35,052 nt of DNA from Alcanivoracaceae bacterium (GCA_027324795.1 DAHVSB010000012.1:1-35052), one strand, 5' to 3'; counted from the first letter of the stretch, positions 1-8,718 are shown. Notes: generated from the sequence alone by a model not told the origin. A program made the numbers and translations.

Positions 1-39
1 TGCAATAAGTTTGCTAATATGAAGCGTTTAGCATATGTA

Positions 40-67
40 GGCGTTGCCGCTGTTGTTGTACAACGCC
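40..67. repeat. short inverted repeat at the window edge
   Basis: A 7-base stem (GGCGTTG at 40-46, CAACGCC at 61-67) encloses a 14-base loop, 23 bases beyond the stop of the minus-strand DUF389 gene. It has no T-tract on the minus-strand side, so it is a weak terminator candidate at best. The next gene on that side lies outside the window. Confidence 0.25.
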
Positions 68-89
68 TTTGTGCGCTGTGCTCATTTTG

Positions 90-2030
90 CTAGAGCTTTA
101 GCCTTGGCAAAAGCTCTAAACTGACATCTTTGTCATAAAGAGACTCAAGTTGAGATTTTAATGCCGCCATGTCTTCAAAGGTGATGGTTTTAGCCGAGCT
201 ACCTTCTACTTTGAGTTGTACAGTATTGCCGCGTAATGATACTCGCGGGTTAAATAGCTGCAGTTTCTTATTATTTACTTCAAACACCTGTTCTGACACT
301 AAACGTTCTAGTTGCCAATGTTGGTACATATCTTTAAAAGAGATACTTAGCGGGACGCTGATGAGTAGCAATATTAAAGCGATCACTGCTAGCCCTTTTT
401 GCGCACGCTCGATAGGTGAATAGCCGAGGATGAGAAACGTAAAAGAGGCAGCAATGCTAATACCGAAAAGGTTCGTTAGAAACAACAGCATAGCACCACT
501 AAAAACACTCCAGTCCCACCAACCTATGCCGATACCGGCAACAGAGAGCGGGGGCACTAAGGCCACGGCAATAGCAACGCCAGGCATGCTTTTCATGTCG
601 GATTCACGTGCAAGGGCATACGCCCCCGCAGCGCCAGATGCTACTGCTACTCCCAAGTCAATAAGGTTAGGCTGTAAGCGGCCTGCGATCTCACTCGTGA
701 TTTTCTCAATGGGAATAAGCAGGGCTAACAATGAAGCGGTACTTAAAGCTAATAGCATTCCGTAGGCAATGGTCATGCTGGATTCTTTGAGAAGAAGCAT
801 GTCGCGACGCAGTACAGCCATGGCAAAAGACGAAATTGGTGACATTAGGGGAGCGATAACCATTGCGCCAATAATCACAGCTGGGCTAGATAGAAACAAG
901 CCGAATGAAGCGATAAACACGCTTAAAACCATCATAATCAGGTAATTGTTGCTAGCTTTGGCATTATCTCGGAGGCGCAAGAATAGCTCTCTAAAGTCGT
1001 CCTCCATGGCGCGCGTAAAGAATGGTAAGTGGCTCTGTATCATAGCGATACGTGTTTCATTTACCGGCAAATTATCCAAACGCATGGTATCTTTTTTTGT
1101 TTGGGTAGAGGCATTACGCGACGTATATTCATCACTTACATTTATTTTTGCCGCTTGGGGATAGAGTTCGAGCTCTATTTCAGTGTCACTGCGTCTCTTG
1201 CCATCAATATAAAATGCTAGCTCTTTATTGGCGCTAATTTTCAGTTCGCGACTTTTAATATAGCTCACGGAAGAAGGAAGCTTGCTTACAGCTCTTTTTT
1301 TGCTACGTAAAGCTGTAATCAGAAACGATAAATAAGCAGCAATGGACTTTGGCGCAATTAAGATGGTGGAGACTTGGCCATCTTGCACAGAGAGGCTCGT
1401 ATTGATTAGTTTCGCTGCTGCTGAGTTTACGTCATTTTCTATTGAGACTAATCCCGTTATCGCCGTACTTATGTTTTTGCCTTTACCCGTGGTAATGGTA
1501 ATAGGAAAAGGCTTGATTATAAAAAGATTTTTAAGGCTCACACGGATTAAAGTAAACCAATAGAGAAGGTTGCTCCATAGGTTGTCCGCTCTGCGTTGAT
1601 AAGTTTTGCTTCGTTGGTCTAGGAACGGTGTTTCTCCGAGCATCATCATCCCCAGCACGACTTCATTGTTGCAGCGAAGCACGTCAATAGGCTTGGGTTC
1701 CGCTTTGAAAGCAATGGCGATCGCATCTTCAAACTTCCGAGGAATGTGGAACCATGTATTGATGCGGTTCTTTGGGTCAGTGGAAACAACACCGAGTGAA
1801 AAATTTAATGTTTTTGCTAAATCCACATAATGACTCATGTTGTTGTCATTACAGATGGCAACAACATGGTCAGAGTAATCTAAACATCGCCCAGGCTCGC
1901 TAAGAAATTCGTTTTCACTAAAAAGTGTAAGCAAAATACCATTTTTAGCGGCAAACATGCGTATGCGCTCAACGAGCTCGTTGCTTTGAAGAGGGTGGAT
2001 TAATAGCGCTTTGCTAGTGTATGTGCTCAT
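90..2030 (-). CDS. DUF389 (TIGR00341-type) membrane protein with degenerate lipid-kinase-like N-terminus
   Basis: A 646-residue protein in two parts. Residues about 365-560 form a hydrophobic multi-helix region with the small-residue patterns of DUF389 (IIGAMVIAPLMSPI at about 386-399, then ALVPPLSVAGIGIG near 490-503). DUF389 proteins are membrane proteins of unknown function. Residues about 1-300 resemble a diacylglycerol/sphingosine kinase (YegS/DagK-like) fold. The segment DHVVAICNDNN (54-64) sits where kinases carry the GGDGT nucleotide loop. It is followed by IPRKFEDAIAIAF (96-108) and KPIDVLRCN (113-121), which match the family's IP..EAL..I and IDV.R.N elements, and a late YIDGKRR (274-280) matches the usual VDGE strand. 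The glycines of GGDGT are missing, so kinase activity is doubtful. The kinase likeness is my reading and not a database hit. A soluble tail of about 75 residues follows the membrane part. The gene is preceded by a terminator-like hairpin 22 bases before its start. Confidence 0.85.
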   Translation of the reverse strand: MSTYTSKALLIHPLQSNELVERIRMFAAKNGILLTLFSENEFLSEPGRCLDYSDHVVAICNDNNMSHYVDLAKTLNFSLGVVSTDPKNRINTWFHIPRKFEDAIAIAFKAEPKPIDVLRCNNEVVLGMMMLGETPFLDQRSKTYQRRADNLWSNLLYWFTLIRVSLKNLFIIKPFPITITTGKGKNISTAITGLVSIENDVNSAAAKLINTSLSVQDGQVSTILIAPKSIAAYLSFLITALRSKKRAVSKLPSSVSYIKSRELKISANKELAFYIDGKRRSDTEIELELYPQAAKINVSDEYTSRNASTQTKKDTMRLDNLPVNETRIAMIQSHLPFFTRAMEDDFRELFLRLRDNAKASNNYLIMMVLSVFIASFGLFLSSPAVIIGAMVIAPLMSPISSFAMAVLRRDMLLLKESSMTIAYGMLLALSTASLLALLIPIEKITSEIAGRLQPNLIDLGVAVASGAAGAYALARESDMKSMPGVAIAVALVPPLSVAGIGIGWWDWSVFSGAMLLFLTNLFGISIAASFTFLILGYSPIERAQKGLAVIALILLLISVPLSISFKDMYQHWQLERLVSEQVFEVNNKKLQLFNPRVSLRGNTVQLKVEGSSAKTITFEDMAALKSQLESLYDKDVSLELLPRLKL

Positions 2031-2052
2031 GGTCGGTTCTCTACGGCCATAT

Positions 2053-2096
2053 AAGAAAAAAGTTTCGACCCATATAGCGTTATGCGGACCGAAACT
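2053..2096 (-). terminator. intrinsic terminator or attenuator upstream of the DUF389 gene
   Basis: Read on the minus strand, a stem of up to 11 pairs (AGTTTCG against CGAAACT, 2090-2096 with 2061-2067, extended by four further pairs including two G-U) is followed directly by TTTTTCTT. It lies 135 bases after the stop of the MFS gene and only 22 bases before the DUF389 ATG. It can serve as the MFS terminator, but transcripts entering the DUF389 gene from upstream must read through it. Confidence 0.65.
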
Positions 2097-2109
2097 AGTA
2101 ATAATGTTG

Positions 2110-2198
2110 ACTTGGCTGATGCTCTAAATAATAAAACGAACAGAAATAAAATGCTCTGCTCTTTATTAATTCTTTGCCAAAGATGTGTTTAGCCAAGT
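2110..2198 (-). promoter_or_regulatory. candidate structured leader: long-range inverted repeat
   Basis: ACTTGGCT (2110-2117) and AGCCAAGT (2191-2198) are perfectly complementary and extend by two more pairs inward (one G-U). They enclose about 70 AT-rich bases with a second inner repeat, TAATAAA (2129-2135) with TTTATTA (2162-2168). The terminator hairpin at 2053-2096 follows immediately. A closing stem followed by a terminator and then a start codon resembles riboswitch or attenuator architecture. I recognise no known class. Confidence 0.35.
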
Positions 2199-2231
2199 AT
2201 TAGCGTTCGATTTGCTGTAAGTATGTCATAT

Positions 2232-3611
2232 TTATGTGCGCTCAGTTTTGCGTAGAAGACTAATAAAAGTTGCCAAAAATGCTAGCCCCGCCGCAAGGTA
2301 TAAGCTTAGGTTAGCTGCATTGTTTGGCCAATTGAGCAGCATAACTCCTGCTAGAGCGGCTCCTAAAGACTGACCTAGTAATCTTGCTGTGCCAAGCATA
2401 CCGCTAGCACCGCCACTGCGATGGACGGGTGCAGAGGTCATTATGGCTCTATTATTGGGGGATTGAAAAATAGCAAAGCCAGCTCCGCTGAGGGCCACAC
2501 GCCAAACAATCTGCCAGTGCGTCGGCTCAATAGGTAATAATGCCAAAAACAATAGACCTAGGCAGAGCACGCTGAGCCCAATGACCCCTAGCACACCCGC
2601 AGGGTAGCGATCTGCAAGCCTACCTGCAATGGGGGCTATAACACCAATCATTAATGGCCAGGGTGTGATTAAAAGGCCTGTTTCCATGGCGCTTTTCCCT
2701 AGTGTGTCGAATAGATAGAAGGGCATCGCTACGAAAGCTAGCATTTGCGCGCAGAATGCTAGTACAGAGGTGATTACGGATAAGCGGAACATGGTAATAC
2801 GCAGCAAGTCTAAGGGTAATAGCGGCGCAGGGTGATGCCATAGACGTCGATAAAGAATGTAGCCCATGGTTGTTGTGATCAGGGTTTTGATTAACCAAGG
2901 GTAGAGCTGGCCCTCATGGCCAATGTCTGAAATAGCGCTAATAAGGGCTACAAACAGTGCCGAAGTAAGTATAGCGCTTAGCCAATCAAAGGGATGCTGC
3001 GAAAGCGGTACGTGGGGAAGAAAGCGGAAGCCAAGTAGGGTTGCTAGGATGCCGAAGGGCACATTCATGGCAAACAACCAGTGCCAGCTAGCCATAGCAA
3101 GCACAGCAGCGGCTACTGTGGGGCCTGAAGCGGCAGACACGGCTACTACCATAGCAATGATGGCGATGCCTTGGCCTAAGTGGTTTGCTGGGTAAATATG
3201 GCGAACTAGCGCTGCATTGATACTCATAATAGCGCCTGCCCCTATTCCTTGAAGGCTGCGGGCAATAATAAGCGTTGTTAAATCCTGAGCGAGGGCGGCC
3301 ACCAGTGCCATGCCACTGAAAGTGATAAGCCCAAAAAGATACACATTGCGAAAACCAATACGTTCAGCAAGTGAAGAATAAGGCAGAAGGGTGCTAATGA
3401 TGGCGAGCTGGTAAGCGTTAATAATCCATACCGCCTGGTGCCCTGGCACGCCAAGCTCTTTGGCAATACTTGGCAGCGCCACGTTAATAATAGTGCCATC
3501 AAGCACAGCCATAAAGATGCTGAGCACAAGGGTGAACATAGCCCAGTGCCGTAACGGTTTTGGTAAACCAGTGTGGCTAGATACGGTTGTTTGCGATGCA
3601 GGCACACTCAC
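2232..3611 (-). CDS. MFS multidrug exporter, DHA2 (EmrB/QacA-like) family
   Basis: A 459-residue, strongly hydrophobic protein. After a short polar N-terminus the first helix carries LDGTIINVALPSIAKELG (about 38-55), the diagnostic first-helix motif of the 14-helix DHA2 drug:proton antiporters. A second hallmark is RSLQGIGAGAIMSINAALV around 118-136, the G/R-rich motif of helix 4. The substrate cannot be read from the sequence; family members export dyes, quaternary ammonium compounds and antibiotics across the inner membrane. The length is at the short end for 14 helices. It lies 31 bases downstream of the CopD-like gene on the same strand, so the two are probably co-transcribed. No regulator gene is adjacent. 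Confidence 0.9.
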   Translation of the reverse strand: MSVPASQTTVSSHTGLPKPLRHWAMFTLVLSIFMAVLDGTIINVALPSIAKELGVPGHQAVWIINAYQLAIISTLLPYSSLAERIGFRNVYLFGLITFSGMALVAALAQDLTTLIIARSLQGIGAGAIMSINAALVRHIYPANHLGQGIAIIAMVVAVSAASGPTVAAAVLAMASWHWLFAMNVPFGILATLLGFRFLPHVPLSQHPFDWLSAILTSALFVALISAISDIGHEGQLYPWLIKTLITTTMGYILYRRLWHHPAPLLPLDLLRITMFRLSVITSVLAFCAQMLAFVAMPFYLFDTLGKSAMETGLLITPWPLMIGVIAPIAGRLADRYPAGVLGVIGLSVLCLGLLFLALLPIEPTHWQIVWRVALSGAGFAIFQSPNNRAIMTSAPVHRSGGASGMLGTARLLGQSLGAALAGVMLLNWPNNAANLSLYLAAGLAFLATFISLLRKTERT

Positions 3612-3642
3612 TCCAAATACAACGAGTTAGAAAGCAGTGACA

Positions 3643-4092
3643 TTAAATACCGCCGTAACGTACAAAAGTACCAAGGACCATCATGGTAATAGCTAAGACA
3701 GTGACAGCCGCCGCATGTGCCGCCATGCTAGGAAGCTTAGCAGGGGAGCTGCTAAGTGTAGGTATAACACGTGTTTGTGCGCTAATAGCAAAGCCAATGG
3801 TAGCTAAGAGTAAAAGTAACTTGAGAGAAACAACCCGCTCAATGGGGCTGCTAAATGAAAATATATCACTCAGGGCAATATTGTATTGTGTGGCCATCCA
3901 TATGCCGGTAATAGCAAGTACTACAAGGGCGCTCATTCCTAAGGGTTCATAGCTTTTTTCAAAAGCTAATAAAGCCTCAGTGTCTTTGTGTTTGAGTACG
4001 TTGGGAAACACGCGGATGACCAAATAAGTGTGCCCTCCTACCCAAATAGTGGCAGCAAAGAGATGCAAAATTAACAGTAGGTGGTGGCTCAT
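3643..4092 (-). CDS. CopD-like small integral membrane protein
   Basis: A 149-residue protein with four predicted membrane helices (about 4-24, 52-70, 84-104, 125-145). The N-terminal HLFAATIWVGGHTYLV (10-25) and the two-helix repeats with conserved His and Trp resemble the CopD/PcoD copper-resistance domain and related small haem- or copper-associated membrane proteins. The function is unproven. It is the first gene of an apparent two-gene unit with the DHA2 exporter. A TATTAT box (4115-4120 on the plus strand, read minus) about 23 bases before the ATG could be its -10, but no convincing -35 accompanies it. Confidence 0.65.
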   Translation of the reverse strand: MSHHLLLILHLFAATIWVGGHTYLVIRVFPNVLKHKDTEALLAFEKSYEPLGMSALVVLAITGIWMATQYNIALSDIFSFSSPIERVVSLKLLLLLATIGFAISAQTRVIPTLSSSPAKLPSMAAHAAAVTVLAITMMVLGTFVRYGGI

Positions 4093-4217
4093 AACTGCTT
4101 GACCGCGAGAATGAATAATACGACCGTAAGTGAAAACTCACTAGATGGCAATGTGCAGTGAGTAAAGAAGATGATTTGGATTAAGAGTCGTTGTGTGGAG
4201 CTTAAGAAAAGAAAAAT

Positions 4218-4294
4218 TGGTGGGCCCAGCTGGACTCGAACCAGCGACCAAAGGATTATGAGTCCTCTGCTCTAACCAACTGAGCTATAGGCCC
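4218..4294 (-). tRNA. ileX: tRNA-Ile2 (anticodon CAU, lysidine-modified)
   Basis: A 77-base cloverleaf read on the minus strand. The acceptor stem is GGGCCTA/TGGGCCC (one G-U), the D arm contains AGCTCAGTTGGTTAGAGC, the anticodon loop is CTCATAA with anticodon CAT, the T arm is CTGGTTCGAGTCCAG, and the encoded end is ACCA. The anticodon stem and variable region (GGACTCATAATCC then TTTGGTCGC) resemble the AUA-decoding isoleucine tRNA rather than elongator Met. The position beside rpoD matches ileX in enterobacteria. The CAU anticodon alone cannot exclude Met. TilS would convert C34 to lysidine. Confidence 0.9.
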
Positions 4295-4323
4295 TTTTTT
4301 AGAAAGTGCAAGGCTAGCAGCCA

Positions 4324-4361
4324 TTGCAAGCAGAGGCAGATTATTATGCCTTTGCTTGCAA
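4324..4361 (-). terminator. strong hairpin after rpoD, before tRNA-Ile2
   Basis: A 15-base stem (4324-4338 with 4347-4361) with a single imperfect pair and an 8-base AT loop begins 14 bases after the rpoD stop. It lacks the T-tract of a standard intrinsic terminator. It may stabilise the rpoD 3' end, act in rho-assisted termination, or be a processing site that frees the tRNA 5' leader. Confidence 0.4.
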
Positions 4362-4374
4362 TATGCAAGTACCT

Positions 4375-6246
4375 TTAATTATCACCGTCTAAGAAGCTGC
4401 GCAAATGCTCGCTGCGCGAAGGGTGGCGCAACTTGCGTAGCGCTTTAGCTTCAATTTGACGAATACGCTCGCGGGTAACGTCAAATTGCTTGCCCACTTC
4501 TTCTAAGGTGTGGTCGGTGTTCATATCAATACCAAAGCGCATGCGTAACACTTTGGCCTCACGAGCTGTAAGCTTTGCAAGCACACTGCGCGTTGCTTCT
4601 TCAAGCCCTGTTACAGTAGTTGTGTCGAGCGGGGACTCCATGTTGTCATCCTCAATGAAATCGCCCAGGCTTGAATCTTCATCATCACCAATGGGGGTTT
4701 CCATGGAGATGGGCTCTCGAGCAATTTTTTGAACTGCGCGCACCTTGCTTTCTGGCATGTCGAGGCGCAAGCCGAGCTCTTCAGGCGTGGGTTCTCGTCC
4801 CATTTCTTGCAGCATTTGTCGCTGCACACGGTTGATTTTGTTGATGGTTTCAATCATGTGTACAGGGATACGGATGGTGCGAGCTTGGTCGGCAATGGAG
4901 CGCGTAATAGCTTGTCGAATCCACCAAGTGGCATAAGTTGAAAATTTATAGCCACGACGATATTCAAACTTATCTACGGCTTTCATCAAGCCGATGTTGC
5001 CTTCTTGAATTAAATCGAGGAATTGTAGACCGCGGTTGGTGTATTTTTTAGCAATAGAGATGACTAAGCGAAGGTTCGCTTCCACCATGTCTTTTTTAGC
5101 GCGACGGGCGTCTTTCTCGCCAAGAAAAACCTCGCGGTTAATCTGCTTTATTTCGGCTAGAGATATGCCTGTGTTTTCTTCGATTTGGATAATACGCTGT
5201 TGGGCGCGCTGGAAATCTTCTTTCTGCTCAAGCAGCTTTGTTTTCACATCTTCGTCAAGCTTGGTTGAAGCGATAAAGTTATCGAGCCAGTCCAAGTCTT
5301 GTTCGTTGCCGGGGAAGCTTTCTACAAACTGTTGACGCGTTAACCCGCCTCGGCGGATAGCCGCTGTCATGATGTCGCGCTCATAACGACGAATTTCGGT
5401 CATGGTATTGCTAACCATGTCGCGAATATGATCATAAACCCTTGGAACTAGCTTAAATAGCGTAAAGTGATCCGCCATTTCAGCTAACGCAGCTTGAGCA
5501 TTCTTGTGATCACGGCCGTGCTTTTCAATGGCCTTTTCAGCGGCAGCTAGCAGGTCGCGCAGCTGCTGAAAGCGCTCTTCGGCAAGCGCGGGATCGATGG
5601 TTCCATCGAACTCTTCTTCGTCCTCGTCTTTTACATCAAGATCATCGTCTTCATCGATGCTGCTATCATCTTGGCCTTCTTCCACTTCAGCTTGGGCTGT
5701 GGTAGGTGCGGCTGCGCCATCGTCATTAGGATCGAGATAGCCTGCAATGATATCCGTGAGTCGACGTTCTTCTTCGATAATACGGTCGTAATCATCGAGA
5801 ACAAACTGAGCAGCGCCAGGCCAATAAGCAAGTGAGCGTAACACTGCGCGAATGCCAGCCTCAATGCGCTTTGCAATTTCGATTTCGCCTTCGCGGGTCA
5901 GCAAATCCACGGTTCCCATTTCACGCATGTACATGCGTACGGGGTCTGTGGTGCGGCCGGGCTCAGCTTCTACCGCTGCTAAGATAGCAGCAGTTTCTTC
6001 GGCTGCCACTTCATCTGGAGCACCTGTCTCTTCGCCACTCATCATCAACTGTTCGGCATCGGCGGCTTTCTCCACCACATGAATGCCCATTTCGTTGATC
6101 ATCTGAATGATATCTTCAATTTGATCAGACTCGGTGATGGATTCTGGTAAGTGGTCATTCACTTCGGCAAAAGTGAGATAACCTTGCTCTTTCCCTAGAG
6201 CTATCAGCTGCTTTAGCTGTGATTGTTGCTCTTGCTGTGAACTCAT
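4375..6246 (-). CDS. rpoD: RNA polymerase primary sigma factor sigma-70
   Basis: A 623-residue housekeeping sigma factor that directs core RNA polymerase to -10/-35 promoters. Region 1.1 occupies about 1-80, region 1.2 about 100-132 ([11 protein letters not shown]). An acidic non-conserved insert follows, with a Glu/Asp-rich stretch near 190-215. Region 2 is at about 385-457, including the aromatic core-opening segment [15 protein letters not shown] (433-447). Region 3 is about 460-535, and region 4 about 555-615 with the -35 helix-turn-helix [20 protein letters not shown] (580-599). The length is close to the 613 residues of the E. coli protein. It is the last protein gene of the rpsU-dnaG-rpoD unit, with 172 bases between dnaG and its ATG that could house a separate promoter. 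Confidence 0.99.
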   Translation of the reverse strand: MSSQQEQQSQLKQLIALGKEQGYLTFAEVNDHLPESITESDQIEDIIQMINEMGIHVVEKAADAEQLMMSGEETGAPDEVAAEETAAILAAVEAEPGRTTDPVRMYMREMGTVDLLTREGEIEIAKRIEAGIRAVLRSLAYWPGAAQFVLDDYDRIIEEERRLTDIIAGYLDPNDDGAAAPTTAQAEVEEGQDDSSIDEDDDLDVKDEDEEEFDGTIDPALAEERFQQLRDLLAAAEKAIEKHGRDHKNAQAALAEMADHFTLFKLVPRVYDHIRDMVSNTMTEIRRYERDIMTAAIRRGGLTRQQFVESFPGNEQDLDWLDNFIASTKLDEDVKTKLLEQKEDFQRAQQRIIQIEENTGISLAEIKQINREVFLGEKDARRAKKDMVEANLRLVISIAKKYTNRGLQFLDLIQEGNIGLMKAVDKFEYRRGYKFSTYATWWIRQAITRSIADQARTIRIPVHMIETINKINRVQRQMLQEMGREPTPEELGLRLDMPESKVRAVQKIAREPISMETPIGDDEDSSLGDFIEDDNMESPLDTTTVTGLEEATRSVLAKLTAREAKVLRMRFGIDMNTDHTLEEVGKQFDVTRERIRQIEAKALRKLRHPSRSEHLRSFLDGDN

Positions 6247-6418
6247 AGATGTGCAGGCCTGTGGTTAATTAATCGCTAAATAGCAAAGCATCCAATACTA
6301 CTAAAAAATCGTTGTATTTTCCATGCCTTACCCTTGAGCTTGAAGTTGCGCTTTGGGTTTTAGGGCTAAGATGTTTGCGGTTAAATAGTAAACCCTATAT
6401 GGGGTCGTTTGCGCGCTA

Positions 6419-8242
6419 TTACAAGGGGGCGCCAAGTTGTGTTCGTCGTTCGTCTAACTGTTTGTGCAAGTGTAAAAGATGCTTGGTATCAGGTGTAGGC
6501 TTGTTGGTTTCGTCAATAATGTGCTGTTCGATAATACGTATTTCAAGTTGTAGCAGGGCGTCCCTACAAAAACGTTCTGTGGTGCTCTTATCCATGGGAG
6601 CGGTATGGGCTGTGCGTAAGAGTTGGCTTAAGTGTTGATCTTTGTCTTGCGCCATTAAGCGCCCAAGCAAGGCTGCAGGACTCAATTCAGGTGAAGCCTT
6701 GAGCTGCTGGTAAACAGTGCTGAGCAAATCAATGTGGGGCAAATCAAGCTTGTTAAGCTCTTCAGGTAGCGGGAACTGCTGTGTGCGCTCTGGCTCATTA
6801 ATCAAGACTACAATTAGCTGTTCGGCCAAGGTAAGTGTTTGTGTTCGCTGCGAAGAGGTAAAGCGCGTTGGCAGCTTCTTGCGATTGGGTACCAGTTGTT
6901 GCGGTGGATTTGGCTGCTGTGCCGAGATGGATTGTTGCGGTGCTTGGTAAATCAACACCTCGAGCTCATCCTCGGTGAGGCGCGTGCGTTGAGCCAGCTC
7001 CCGTCGAAGCAAATGACGATAAAAATCACCACGCACCTGCTGTAAATACGGCGAAGCTGCTCGCGCTAGAGCTGCCCGGCCATCCACTGTGTCAAGATTG
7101 TAGGGTTCACTTAAATGTGTAAGCAAAAACTCTGAAAGCGGCATTGCTTGTTCGGCTTCAACCAAGAAACCCTCTCGGCCTTGGGTGCGAACTAAAGAGT
7201 CTGGATCCTCGCCTTCAGGTAGAAATAAAAACAACGCTTGCTTGCCATCTTCTAGTGCCGGCAGCGCAGTTTCTAGCGCGCGCCAAGCAGCACGTCTGCC
7301 TGCCTCGTCGCCGTCAAAGCAAAACACCACTCGGTTTACCATTTGAAATAAGCGCCGTAGGTGGTGCTCACTAGTGGCAGTACCTAGGGTGGCCACAACA
7401 TTGGGCACTTGGTGCTGAGCAAGGGCGATAACATCCATGTAGCCTTCCACGACAAATACGGAGTCTGAGTTGTCGCGGCTTTGGCGCCACTCCCAAAGGC
7501 CGTATAGCTCTCTTCCTTTGTGAAACAGTGGTGTTTCGGGTGAGTTTAAATATTTGGGCTTTCCCTCGCCGAGCAAGCGTCCACCAAAGGCAATGGTTTC
7601 GCCCCTGCTGTTGCGAATAGGAAAAATAATACGGTGGCGAAACTTATCGTAAATACGGCCACTGTCGTCGCGTTTAACTAAAAGCCCTGCAGACACTGCA
7701 TGGGCTAGCCCTTCGCTGTTAAGGGATAGGTGCGACATGAGGTTGTCGTAACCAGGCGGTGCAAAACCTAGACCAAATTTAGCTGCTATTTCGCCGCTAA
7801 TGGCACGGGATTTGAGGTAATCCACAGCCGCCTGCCGTTCTGCAGCACCGCGTAGTTGCTGGCGGTAATAAAGATCCGCTCTCTGTGTGAGTTCCAATAG
7901 GGTGTTGGAGTGCTGGCGGCGGGCTTTGTCTTCGCGGCTTTCTTCTTCCTTGGGTACTTCCATTCCTGCTTGTTGGGCCAATACTTCGATGGCCTGGGGG
8001 AAAGCGATACCATCGTATTCCATGAGAAAAGTCACTGCATTGCCACTCGCATTGCAGCCGAAGCAATAAAAGAACTGTTTATCGGCATTCACCGTGAATG
8101 AAGGTGTCTTTTCATTATGGAAAGGGCAGCAGGCACTATGGTTGCGGCCAGTTTTTTTGAGTGGAACACGGCTATTGATTAGCTCCACAATGTCTGTGCG
8201 CTGAATCACTTCTTGAATAAAGCTTTCAGGAATTCGTGCCAT
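6419..8242 (-). CDS. dnaG: DNA primase
   Basis: A 607-residue primase that makes RNA primers at the replication fork. The zinc-binding domain shows Cys39-x2-His42-x17-Cys60-x2-Cys63. The Toprim catalytic core has VVEGYMD with Glu266 and FCFDGDEAG with Asp310 and Asp312. The C-terminal part is the DnaB-binding region. I chose the ATG at 8242 (MARIPESFI), the universal N-terminus of DnaG. An in-frame TTG at 8257 would add five residues but has no better ribosome binding site. It lies downstream of the rpsU terminator hairpin. A TTAGCA-16-TATAGT pair upstream could be an internal promoter, at low confidence. Confidence 0.98.
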   Translation of the reverse strand: MARIPESFIQEVIQRTDIVELINSRVPLKKTGRNHSACCPFHNEKTPSFTVNADKQFFYCFGCNASGNAVTFLMEYDGIAFPQAIEVLAQQAGMEVPKEEESREDKARRQHSNTLLELTQRADLYYRQQLRGAAERQAAVDYLKSRAISGEIAAKFGLGFAPPGYDNLMSHLSLNSEGLAHAVSAGLLVKRDDSGRIYDKFRHRIIFPIRNSRGETIAFGGRLLGEGKPKYLNSPETPLFHKGRELYGLWEWRQSRDNSDSVFVVEGYMDVIALAQHQVPNVVATLGTATSEHHLRRLFQMVNRVVFCFDGDEAGRRAAWRALETALPALEDGKQALFLFLPEGEDPDSLVRTQGREGFLVEAEQAMPLSEFLLTHLSEPYNLDTVDGRAALARAASPYLQQVRGDFYRHLLRRELAQRTRLTEDELEVLIYQAPQQSISAQQPNPPQQLVPNRKKLPTRFTSSQRTQTLTLAEQLIVVLINEPERTQQFPLPEELNKLDLPHIDLLSTVYQQLKASPELSPAALLGRLMAQDKDQHLSQLLRTAHTAPMDKSTTERFCRDALLQLEIRIIEQHIIDETNKPTPDTKHLLHLHKQLDERRTQLGAPL

Positions 8243-8332
8243 GCCAACCCCAAGCAATAAAGAGGAGTGTAACTTAGAGTTGCACTATAGAGAAAACTCG
8301 CTGGTTGCTAAAGTTTTATTGCCACGACAAGA

Positions 8333-8361
8333 AAACCGGAGACTATAATAAGCTCCGGTTT
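8333..8361 (-). terminator. intrinsic terminator between rpsU and dnaG
   Basis: AAACCGGAG and CTCCGGTTT form a perfect 9-pair stem with an 11-base loop. On the minus strand it is followed by TTTTC. It lies about 50 bases beyond the rpsU stop, where the E. coli operon also has an internal terminator that reduces dnaG expression relative to S21. Confidence 0.75.
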
Positions 8362-8367
8362 CTCATT

Positions 8368-8387
8368 GCTTTCGCAGAATCGAAAGC
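8368..8387 (-). other. second hairpin in the rpsU-dnaG gap
   Basis: GCTTTCG (8368-8374) and CGAAAGC (8381-8387) form a 7-pair stem with a 6-base loop between the rpsU stop and the terminator. With no T-tract of its own, it is more likely a 3'-end stabiliser or processing element than a terminator. Confidence 0.45.
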
Positions 8388-8409
8388 GCGCTAAGAGTAG
8401 TATCTAAGC

Positions 8410-8625
8410 TTAGTAGAGACGCTTACGGTGCAACTGCTCGCGTGATACTTTTTTCATATGACGCTTAACAGCAGCAGCGCGTTTACGCTTGCGCTCTTGG
8501 GTAGGCTTCTCGTAAAACTCGCGGCGGCGAACTTCAGCTAGTACACCTGCTTTTTCGCAGGAACGCTTGAAGCGACGTAGTGCTACGTCAAATGGTTCGC
8601 CTTCTTTAACTCGTACTTGCGGCAT
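8410..8625 (-). CDS. rpsU: 30S ribosomal protein bS21
   Basis: A 71-residue, very basic protein that matches S21 in full. It begins [20 protein letters not shown], has the central [10 protein letters not shown] segment, and ends in a Lys/Arg-rich tail terminating in RKRLY. S21 sits near the anti-Shine-Dalgarno end of 16S rRNA and helps start translation. AAAGGTG lies 7 bases upstream of the ATG as the ribosome binding site. It is the first gene of the rpsU-dnaG-rpoD operon and is transcribed from the shared divergent region with tsaD. Confidence 0.99.
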   Translation of the reverse strand: MPQVRVKEGEPFDVALRRFKRSCEKAGVLAEVRRREFYEKPTQERKRKRAAAVKRHMKKVSREQLHRKRLY

Positions 8626-8718
8626 GCAAAATCACCTTTTAATTGTCAGCTATCACGATCCATGAGGCGGATAGCAGATAAAAACTTGTCTGTCGCCGTC
8701 ATGACACGGGGATGCAGT

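Noticed and set aside
2232-4092. A copper-resistance island (CopD-like gene plus exporter)
   Set aside because: No CopA, CopB, CopC, CueR or metal-binding motif is present, and the exporter is a drug-type DHA2 protein. The CopD resemblance alone cannot carry that claim.
430-8101. Long open frames antisense to the DUF389 gene, rpoD and dnaG
   Set aside because: They lie opposite highly conserved genes, have no ribosome binding sites, and their products have no recognisable pattern; they arise from codon bias in the real genes.
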